Part shown: positions 1 to 4,991 of the stretch, piece after piece
How positions within the stretch are numbered: the first letter of the stretch is position 1
Layout: every line of letters starts with the position of its first letter
The notes under the pieces: model-generated
The model's database searches: none
The model's input: the letters and a program-made list of their open reading frames with translations, nothing else
What the model was told of the DNA's origin: nothing
Program-made: the position numbers and the translations under genes
From: an uncultured Oscillospiraceae bacterium
GTDB taxonomy: Bacteria > Bacillota > Clostridia > Oscillospirales > Ruminococcaceae
Reading direction: 5' to 3'
Assembly (NCBI GenBank): GCA_934456315.1
Contig: CAKSHG010000098.1
Coordinates: forward strand, 1 to 7,547
Length of the DNA: 7,547 bases

Positions 1-1253
1 TTGACGCAGTTCCTAAGCCTTTCTACCAGCTCGTCGGCTCTGCCGCTGTCCTCGGTCTGATAGCCCCGGTATACGAGAAAGTCGGTCATCTGATAGAGCT
101 TATTCCTTATGTGATCCAGATCCTTGCCGCTGAAAATGCCGTCATGCTCGGCGGCATATCCTGCTATCATCTTTTCGCGGAGCGTCTTTATTGAGAAACC
201 CGTGTTCTTGTATTTCTTTGTGATGAGGAACTCGTAGTACTCCCTTGCCAGTCCGGGCAGGTCGCTGTCCCTGCATATTTCCTGGAGTATCTGTAAATTC
301 ACCTTGTTGGTTTCGGCGAAACCTCCGTTTATCTCGGTTACTGCGCGGTCGTACAGCTTGTCGAGGACGTCCGTGAATTCACGGTCCAGACTGCCCGGCT
401 CGTCGAGCTTATAAAGCCAGGATTCCGCCTCTCCCTTTTCGCTGTGGACGCACCAGTGGCGGAGCTTTGCGAGCATTGCGAGTATCGCGTATATTTCGTT
501 TTCGCTGCGCCGGGAAGCTTTTTTCCCGACGCCCCCGCCGCCGTCATAAAAGGCGTCGGCAAAGTACCCGAGCCTGGGGAGCTTCGTGAATTCTCTGAAC
601 TTCGCAAGGTCTGTTTCCCTGAGGCTGAATTTTTCGAAGGTCTTGTCGGTGGTCATGTTTGAGAAGAAATCCCAGTTCTCCGGGGAATCGTCGGCGAACA
701 TGTTGTTCAGCGCGTATACTGCGTTCGTCGAGTATACCGCGAGTATCTTCTCGATGTCAAGAATGTTGTAAATTAGCTGGATATGCAGACTGTCGTCAAA
801 CTCCCTGCCGAAGAACGCCTGCTCAAGCGTCGGCTTCAGGCACAGCATATCCGTCGGGACCGACATTTCGCCGTCGTGGCGCAGCGGATTATCCGTGACG
901 CCGATCCACTTTTTGCCCTTTACGGTGTACTTCGCTTTTGAAACATCGACAAAGTCATAGGCGGCGGGGTTCGCCTCATATTTACGGTCGACGCCGACTA
1001 TTTTCTTCTCAAGGACGGCGTCGTTTCCTTTTCCGAACGAAGTCATGTAGACTGCGTCGTTAACGGCAAAGACTGATTTCACGCCTGCGGCTTTCGCCAG
1101 GGATTTGCTCCTGCCGGGATTAGCGGCTAAGTATTCCTGCTGCTCCTGCATGTCCTTCTTGAGCTTCTGCTCCTCCGCCTGCTTTTTGTACTTTTCTTTT
1201 TTATCAAGATTCTGCTTTTCGCGCAGCTCCGCTCTTGACATCTTTTTTCGCAT
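1..1253 (-). CDS. cas13d: Type VI-D CRISPR effector Cas13d, N-terminal 417 residues (runs off the left edge)
   Basis: Cas13d is a crRNA-guided, RNA-cleaving ribonuclease with two HEPN domains that also processes its own crRNA. The frame is open for 417 codons from the ATG at 1253 to the window edge. The family is usually about 920-970 residues, so roughly 45% is present: N-terminal domain, HEPN-1 and the start of the helical region. A HEPN R-x4-H motif is visible (RHWCVH, R265 to H270, bases 461-444). Family blocks recognised from memory of the E. siraeum and R. flavefaciens proteins include AAGVKSVFAV (55-64), VYMTSFGKGNDAVLEKKI (68-85), QLIYNILDIEKILAVYSTNA (159-178), PRLGYFADAF (226-235), WLYKLDE (279-285) and KLYQMTDFLVY (385-395). 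Residues 1-45 are a charged, probably coiled-coil leader, variable in this family. The start is supported by AGAGGT (1266-1261) 7 nt upstream and a consensus promoter. The upstream ATG at 1284 is out of frame. HEPN-2 is not visible, so activity of the full protein cannot be judged. Confidence 0.94.
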   Translation of the reverse strand, partial: MRKKMSRAELREKQNLDKKEKYKKQAEEQKLKKDMQEQQEYLAANPGRSKSLAKAAGVKSVFAVNDAVYMTSFGKGNDAVLEKKIVGVDRKYEANPAAYDFVDVSKAKYTVKGKKWIGVTDNPLRHDGEMSVPTDMLCLKPTLEQAFFGREFDDSLHIQLIYNILDIEKILAVYSTNAVYALNNMFADDSPENWDFFSNMTTDKTFEKFSLRETDLAKFREFTKLPRLGYFADAFYDGGGGVGKKASRRSENEIYAILAMLAKLRHWCVHSEKGEAESWLYKLDEPGSLDREFTDVLDKLYDRAVTEINGGFAETNKVNLQILQEICRDSDLPGLAREYYEFLITKKYKNTGFSIKTLREKMIAGYAAEHDGIFSGKDLDHIRNKLYQMTDFLVYRGYQTEDSGRADELVERLRNCV

Positions 1254-1301
1254 GACAGATACCTCTTTTCGAGTTGATATTCATGGAACCTCTACAATAT
1301 T

Positions 1302-1330
1302 ATTATATCTCAAAATATGACAATCGTCAA
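1302..1330 (-). promoter_or_regulatory. SigA-type promoter of cas13d
   Basis: On the minus strand, TTGACG (1330-1325) and TATAAT (1307-1302) are separated by 17 nt, 11 of 12 consensus positions. The predicted start is near 1295, giving a leader of about 40 nt before the ATG at 1253. The strength suggests constitutive expression. No operator palindrome is obvious in it. Confidence 0.82.
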
Positions 1331-1394
1331 CTATAAAATGTTATCATGCCTGATATAATTCTGGCTGTTAACAAAAAAGCGGCAGGCAAACCTA

Positions 1395-1423
1395 TTGAAA
1401 ACCTGCGGCGGATATGCTATAAT
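1395..1423 (+). promoter_or_regulatory. Extended -10 promoter of the chromate transporter pair
   Basis: TTGAAA (1395-1400), a 17-nt spacer and TATAAT (1418-1423) preceded by TG (1415-1416), an extended -10. The predicted start near 1430 leaves only about 24 nt before the ATG at 1454. This rules out the in-frame ATG at 1346, which would lie upstream of the transcript. A GCAGG/CCTGC inverted repeat (1382-1386, 1402-1406) flanks the -35 and could be a protein site or chance. A second extended -10 (TGATATAAT, 1351-1359) lies upstream without a good -35. Confidence 0.8.
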
Positions 1424-1453
1424 CATATAAAAAGTATGATCGAGGGACAGCGT

Positions 1454-2035
1454 ATGAGCAAAAAAGAAAAACAGGAAAAGCGAAGCAAAAATAGTCAGCT
1501 GCTGCCGCTTTTCCTGTCATTTCTGAAAATAGGGGCGTTCACGTTCGGCGGGGGAGCGGCGATGATACCGCTTATCCAGAAAGAGGCGGCGGAACGCCAC
1601 AAATGGGTCACCGACGAGAACATAGTTGAGATAGTGGCGATAGCCGAAAGCACTCCCGGACCTATCGCGGTCAACGCCGCGACTTTCACCGGGTACCACG
1701 CCGCCGGGGTCCCTGGAGCGGCGATCGCGACGGTGGGAGTGGTGCTTCCGGCGTTCCTGGTGATAGCCGCGGTGTCCTCTGCGCTGACGCTTTTCGGAGG
1801 GAATCAGTGGGTGCGCTGGGCGTTCGGAGGTATCCGTGCCGGGGTCCTTGCGCTCATCGTGAAGTCCCTCGCCGGAATGTACCGGCAGTGCCCGAAGAAC
1901 GCGCTTTCCTACGTCATTACGGCTGGAGTATTCATCGCGGCGGGGTTCCTGAACGTCAGCGTACTGCTGCTGATAGTGCTCTGTGCGCTGCTGGGGCTTT
2001 TCTTCACGCTGCGGAAGCGGGGTGGGGAACAGTGA
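1454..2035 (+). CDS. Chromate transporter, half-size ChrA (first of pair)
   Basis: Membrane protein of the CHR (chromate ion transporter) family, which exports chromate or related oxyanions; the substrate is not proven here. It has 193 residues from the chosen start, typical of the short single-domain form that works in pairs in Firmicutes. Both family signatures are visible: KIGAFTFGGGAAMIPLIQ (residues 25-42) and ESTPGPIAVN (65-74). About five or six hydrophobic stretches follow, including 81-114 and 153-186. The N-terminus (1-14) is a lysine-rich cytoplasmic tail. The ATG at 1454 was chosen because GAGGGA (1442-1447) lies 6 nt upstream and the promoter lies at 1395-1423; the in-frame ATG at 1436 has no such site. 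Its TGA overlaps the GTG of the next gene by 4 nt, so the two are translationally coupled. Confidence 0.9.
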   Translation: MSKKEKQEKRSKNSQLLPLFLSFLKIGAFTFGGGAAMIPLIQKEAAERHKWVTDENIVEIVAIAESTPGPIAVNAATFTGYHAAGVPGAAIATVGVVLPAFLVIAAVSSALTLFGGNQWVRWAFGGIRAGVLALIVKSLAGMYRQCPKNALSYVITAGVFIAAGFLNVSVLLLIVLCALLGLFFTLRKRGGEQ

Positions 2036-2598
2036 TATATCTCGAACTGCTGCTGACGTTCCTGAAAATAGGCGCGTTCACGTTCGGAGGCGGCTACGCC
2101 ATGCTCCCGATGATACAGGAGGAGGTGAAGTCCCACGGCTGGCTTGATACCGCCGAGCTGGTGGATTTCATCGCCGTCAGCGAGAGCACTCCCGGACCGT
2201 TCGCGGTGAACATCTCGACGTTCGTCGGAATGCGCACTGCCGGTATCCTCGGCGCGTTATGCGCAACGTTCGGAGTGGTGCTGCCGTCGTTCGTCATCAT
2301 ACTCGTCGTCGCGAAGTTCTACGAAAAATTCCGGGAAAGCAGCGCCGTGAAAGGCTGCATGAACGGGCTGAAGCCCGCGGTCGTGGGACTTATCGCCGCC
2401 GCGCTGGTCACCACAGGTCAGGCGGTGTTCTTCCCCGCGGGGATAAGCGCCGGAGTTTTCACAAGTCCCGCGTTCCTGTGCTCCGCCGGGATATTCATCG
2501 CGATGCTGGTGCTTTCGTTCCGGAAGCTCCACCCGATCCTCATCATCGTTATATCGGCTGCGCTGGGAGTGCTGACCGGCTGGTGCTTCGGATTATAG
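2032..2598 (+). CDS. Chromate transporter, half-size ChrA (second of pair)
   Basis: Second CHR-family protein, 188 residues, probably the partner half of a ChrA heterodimer in the membrane. The signatures recur: KIGAFTFGGGYAMLPMIQ (residues 12-29) and ESTPGPFAVN (51-60). Several hydrophobic segments follow, for example 67-94, 116-140 and 148-188. The start is the GTG at 2032, inside the GTGA overlap with the stop of the preceding gene and behind the purine-rich GGTGGGGA (2021-2028). This puts the signature at the same depth as in relatives. The in-frame ATG at 1807 would read another frame of the upstream gene for 75 codons and add a non-family Arg/Pro-rich leader, so it is rejected. The two ChrA genes are clearly paralogous around the first motif even at DNA level. 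Paired short ChrA genes are known in Bacillus; whether this pair moves chromate or another anion is inference. Confidence 0.9.
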   Translation: MIYLELLLTFLKIGAFTFGGGYAMLPMIQEEVKSHGWLDTAELVDFIAVSESTPGPFAVNISTFVGMRTAGILGALCATFGVVLPSFVIILVVAKFYEKFRESSAVKGCMNGLKPAVVGLIAAALVTTGQAVFFPAGISAGVFTSPAFLCSAGIFIAMLVLSFRKLHPILIIVISAALGVLTGWCFGL

Positions 2599-2615
2599 CG
2601 GGGGCTTACCCCCGG

Positions 2616-2658
2616 CTTCCTCCGCGCCGGAGATGGTCTGTTCCCGGCGGCGGGGAAG
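2616..2658. other. Long imperfect GC-rich hairpin between convergent operons
   Basis: Two 15-nt arms (2616-2630 and 2644-2658) pair with two mismatches and one wobble around a 13-nt loop. No T-run follows, so it is not a classical intrinsic terminator. Just before it, CGGGGG-CTTA-CCCCCG (2599-2614) forms another perfect 6-bp stem directly after the chrA stop codon. Together they may protect the 3' end of the chrA mRNA or slow polymerase ahead of the terminator at 2690. Confidence 0.5.
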
Positions 2659-2683
2659 TATCCTGGGCAAACTCTGAAATAAA

Positions 2684-2726
2684 CAAATCGACCCGGTGAG
2701 CGCGCTCACGGGTCTGATTTTGTTTT
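2684..2726. terminator. Bidirectional intrinsic terminator
   Basis: GACCC-G-GTGAGC / GCTCAC-GGGTC (2690-2714) forms an 11-bp stem with one bulged G and a minimal loop. The plus-strand side is followed by TTTTGTTTT (2717-2725). On the minus strand the stem is followed by TTTGTTTATTT (about 2688-2678). It therefore stops both the chrA transcript and the convergent MATE transcript, matching its place between the two gene ends. Confidence 0.85.
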
Positions 2727-2772
2727 ATTCAGCATGTGCCTGGTACGCGTATCTCCTTGAGATACCTCCGTA

Positions 2773-4116
2773 TCAGTAGTTGTACTTCTTTTTCTTTACG
2801 GCGAGGAAAATGTTCGAGATGATAAACGCGCAGACCTCCGCAAACGCGACGGATATCCAGACGCCGTCCAGCTTGAGGAATATCGGGAGTATCAGCACCG
2901 CCGCCAGCTGGAACACTAGTGTACGCAGGAACGAAACCGCCGCCGAGATGGCGCCGTTGTTGAGCGCGGTGAAGAACGACGAGGTGAAGATGTTGAATCC
3001 CGAGAACAGGAACGTGAACGAGAACAGCCGGAACGCGTGCACCGTCATTTCGTACAGACCCTGGTCGTATCCCACGAAGATATGCGCCAGCGGAGCGGCG
3101 AGAAGCTGCGCCAGCCCTACCATCACGACGCCGGCGCAGAGGGTCAGGCGCGTGCTCTTTTTGCGCATGTTCTGCAGTTCGGGGTGGTTCTGCGCGCCGT
3201 AGTTGTAGCCGACTATGGGCGCGGTCCCGATGGCGTAGCCGATGTAGATCGCGGCGAATACGAACTGGACGTACATCAGCACTCCGTATGCGGAAATGCC
3301 GTCCTGACCGGCAAGCCTGATGAGCTGGTGGTTGTAGAGCATGCTGACTATCGAGGAAGAGATGTTCGTCATCAGCTCCGAAACGCCGTTGTAGCACGCC
3401 TGACCTATCGGGCGCAGCTCCATGCGGGTCAGTACTATGCGCAGCTTGCTGCCGTTGTTCTTCTTGAGGAAGAACAGCAGCGGGAGCAGTCCGCCGACGG
3501 TCTGGCTAATTCCGGTGGCGAGCGCCGCGCCGACAACTCCCATTTCGAATCCCGCGATGAGCAGCGCGTCCAGTGCCATGTTGGTGAGTCCCGCCGCGAC
3601 TACGACGGCAAGCCCCATCTTGGGGCGCTCCGCAGTGACGAGGAAGCTCTGGAACACGTTCTGGAGCATGAAGAACGTGTTGAAAATAAGACATGTGCGG
3701 GCATAGGTAACGCAGGAGCCGAGCATTTCCTCATCTGCGCCGAGGAACCTTGCGACCGGCTCCGCGAACACGATACCGAGAACCGACAGTGTGACGCCGA
3801 GTATCACTGTAAGATATATCATCATCGAGAATATACGGCGCGCCTGTTCGTCGTTCTTTTCGCCGAGGTTCTTGGCAACGAGGGCGCTGCCGCCGGTGCC
3901 TATCATGAATCCCACGCCGCCCAGTATCATCAGGAACGGCATGACCAGGTTGACCGAAGCGAACGCGGTCTTTCCCACGAAGTTCGATACGAAGAAGCCG
4001 TCGACTACTCCGTATATCGAGGTGAACACCATCATTATCATCGACGGAAGGCAGAACCTCATCAGCCTTGGCAGCGTGAAATGATCCGAAAGCTGGATAA
4101 CATCTTTATTCTTCAT
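2773..4116 (-). CDS. MATE-family multidrug efflux transporter (MepA-like)
   Basis: Inner-membrane exporter of the MATE family, which uses an Na+ or H+ gradient to expel cationic drugs. It has 447 residues, close to the usual 450 and to S. aureus MepA (about 451). The sequence shows the twofold MATE architecture with about 12 membrane spans. Early motifs include LPSMIMMVFTSIYGVVDGFF (about residues 23-42) and the GGVGFMIGTGGSALVAKNLG stretch typical of MATE loop 2-3. The second half carries the matching segment GYAIGTAPIVGYNYGAQNHP. The C-terminus is basic (KKKKYNY). The start is the ATG at 4116, behind GGAGGAG (4127-4121). It overlaps the stop of the marR gene as ATGA, so translation is coupled. 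A longer in-frame ORF from 4242 would run inside marR and adds a non-family Arg-rich leader. MarR plus MATE in one operon resembles staphylococcal mepR-mepA; the drug spectrum cannot be read from sequence. Confidence 0.93.
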   Translation of the reverse strand: MKNKDVIQLSDHFTLPRLMRFCLPSMIMMVFTSIYGVVDGFFVSNFVGKTAFASVNLVMPFLMILGGVGFMIGTGGSALVAKNLGEKNDEQARRIFSMMIYLTVILGVTLSVLGIVFAEPVARFLGADEEMLGSCVTYARTCLIFNTFFMLQNVFQSFLVTAERPKMGLAVVVAAGLTNMALDALLIAGFEMGVVGAALATGISQTVGGLLPLLFFLKKNNGSKLRIVLTRMELRPIGQACYNGVSELMTNISSSIVSMLYNHQLIRLAGQDGISAYGVLMYVQFVFAAIYIGYAIGTAPIVGYNYGAQNHPELQNMRKKSTRLTLCAGVVMVGLAQLLAAPLAHIFVGYDQGLYEMTVHAFRLFSFTFLFSGFNIFTSSFFTALNNGAISAAVSFLRTLVFQLAAVLILPIFLKLDGVWISVAFAEVCAFIISNIFLAVKKKKYNY

Positions 4117-4610
4117 TTTTCTCCTCCAGATTCTCTGTTTTTTATTCTTTCTATTCTTTCCATTTGAGCGTTCAGCCGCTCGTTGTACTTTCCGAGCAGC
4201 GATATCAGCAGTTCCTGTTCTCCGTCGGTGAAATCTCCCCACGCTGCGCGCTCCGCAGCTATCACCTGGTCGGAGGTGCTTTCTGCGAGCCGGTCCCCAT
4301 CAGGGGTCAGCTCCACCAGGCGGCAGCGGCGGTCGGTACCGCAGCGCAGCGTAACGTACCCGCCGCGCTCCAGCTGCTTCACTGCGCTGTTGGTGGTCTG
4401 CTTGGGCAGCTGCATGGAGCTTGCTATTTCTTTCTGGGAGCAGCTCCCGTTGCCAAGGCGCAGAAAATACAGTATCCACATCGCGCTGTCCGACAGTCCG
4501 AACCGCCTTGCGGCTGCGGAGTATATCTCGTTCTGCTCCTTCCAGAGATTGTTGTATTCTGCGACAGCCTTGTCTGTACGGCTGACGTTCTGCTTGTCAT
4601 CTATTTCCAT
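4113..4610 (-). CDS. MarR-family transcriptional repressor
   Basis: Winged-helix DNA-binding protein, 165 residues, usual MarR length. It probably represses its own operon and is released when a ligand, likely a substrate of the adjacent MATE pump, binds. The wHTH is clear: SQKEIASSMQLPKQTTNSAV (58-77) gives helices 3 and recognition helix 4. KQLERGGYVTL (78-88) then the wing with the MarR-typical D-R-R (residues 92-94, TDRRCRLVELTPDG) follow. The flanking N- and C-terminal helices would form the dimer interface. The ATG at 4610 has GAGGT (4620-4616) 5 nt upstream. It is the first gene of the operon; its TGA overlaps the MATE ATG by 4 nt. Two matching palindromes in its promoter support autoregulation. 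The ligand is unknown. Confidence 0.93.
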   Translation of the reverse strand: MEIDDKQNVSRTDKAVAEYNNLWKEQNEIYSAAARRFGLSDSAMWILYFLRLGNGSCSQKEIASSMQLPKQTTNSAVKQLERGGYVTLRCGTDRRCRLVELTPDGDRLAESTSDQVIAAERAAWGDFTDGEQELLISLLGKYNERLNAQMERIERIKNRESGGEK

Positions 4611-4625
4611 TCAGTACCTCGTTTA

Positions 4626-4639
4626 GTCCGAATACGGAC
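4626..4639. promoter_or_regulatory. Putative MarR operator O2 (downstream of the start site)
   Basis: GTCCGAATACGGAC, a perfect 5-bp inverted repeat with a 4-nt centre, lies between the predicted transcription start (about 4654) and the marR ribosome site. Its half-sites match those in the promoter spacer. Its centre is 41 bp from the other copy, close to four helical turns, so two dimers could bind the same DNA face. Confidence 0.72.
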
Positions 4640-4660
4640 GTTTCTATAGCGAACTCATTT

Positions 4661-4689
4661 ATTATAATCCGAAATCGGACTTTTGTCAA
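4661..4689 (-). promoter_or_regulatory. Promoter of the marR-MATE operon
   Basis: Minus strand TTGACA (4689-4684), 17 nt, TATAAT (4666-4661): a perfect consensus pair. Such a strong promoter usually needs a repressor, which fits the palindrome that fills its spacer. Predicted start near 4654. Confidence 0.88.
4667..4680. promoter_or_regulatory. Putative MarR operator O1 (within the -35/-10 spacer)
   Basis: ATCCGAAATCGGAC contains the palindrome TCCG-AAAT-CGGA (4668-4679). It abuts the -10 box and stops 3 bp before the -35 box, so a bound dimer would exclude RNA polymerase. It shares the TCCGAA-n2-CGGA pattern with the copy at 4626-4639. That MarR is the binder is inferred from position. Confidence 0.75.
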
Positions 4690-4757
4690 GTGCTTTCTGC
4701 ATAAATAATGCACGAATGCACACCAAATATATGCAAGTTTGTGATACAATTAATAAA

Positions 4758-4916
4758 GGTTACCTCTAAAAACCTTGTTTGAGAGAAAATGTGTATAGCA
4801 CACCGACTGCTTCTTCAAACCTCCTCGTAAGGCATACAGCCTTACTTCGTCGGCTTTCATCGCATTCGGCGCACTCTACCCATTTTCCCTTTTCAAACCG
4901 GTTTTTAGAGGTGACC
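4758..4916. repeat. MITE-like inverted-repeat element with TAAA target duplication
   Basis: A 159-bp non-coding block bounded by 17-bp terminal inverted repeats (GGTTACCTCTAAAAACC at 4758-4774 and its complement at 4900-4916, 16 of 17 matching). It is flanked by TAAA on both sides (4754-4757 and 4917-4920), which looks like a target-site duplication. The two arms stay related inward for about 70 nt, so the strand can fold into one long imperfect hairpin. An inner perfect stem, GTAAGGC-n5-GCCTTAC (4827-4845), lies near the middle. It has no ORF of note. It fits a non-autonomous transposable element mobilised in trans, but a structured RNA gene is possible. It fills most of the 380-bp gene-free stretch between marR and the kinase operon. 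Confidence 0.65.
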
Positions 4917-4928
4917 TAAAGGAATGAG

Positions 4929-4957
4929 TTGAAATTCAGTTGGAAATATGATAAAAT
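4929..4957 (+). promoter_or_regulatory. Promoter of the kinase-HTH operon
   Basis: TTGAAA (4929-4934), 17 nt, TAAAAT (4952-4957) with TG at 4949-4950 (extended -10). The predicted start is near 4964, leaving a 28-nt leader. A short direct repeat, GTTGAAAT / GTTGGAAAT (4928-4947), overlaps the -35 and could be an operator, for example for the HTH protein of the operon; this is speculative. The MITE-like element ends only 12 bp upstream. Confidence 0.72.
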
Positions 4958-4991
4958 ACATATATAGTTAATTTGAAAAGGGGGGACGGTC

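Noticed and set aside
338..607. Short minus-strand ORF inside the cas13d region
   Set aside because: It is in a different frame from the continuous Cas13d reading frame and has Ser/Thr-rich low-complexity content without motifs.
1346..1453. N-terminal extension of the first chromate transporter from the ATG at 1346
   Set aside because: The promoter (1395-1423) lies inside this extension, the leader does not look like the family, and a good ribosome site points to the ATG at 1454.
3037..4167. Long plus-strand ORF (376 codons) opposite the MATE gene
   Set aside because: It is antisense to a well-supported MATE gene, is rich in Glu/His/Arg as mirror frames of GC-rich membrane genes are, and has no family motifs.
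4698..4749. TGCAT-aaata-ATGCA palindrome and a TACAAT box before the inverted-repeat element
   Set aside because: The stem is only 5 bp in AT-rich DNA and the TACAAT has no matching -35, so neither is supportable as a regulatory site.
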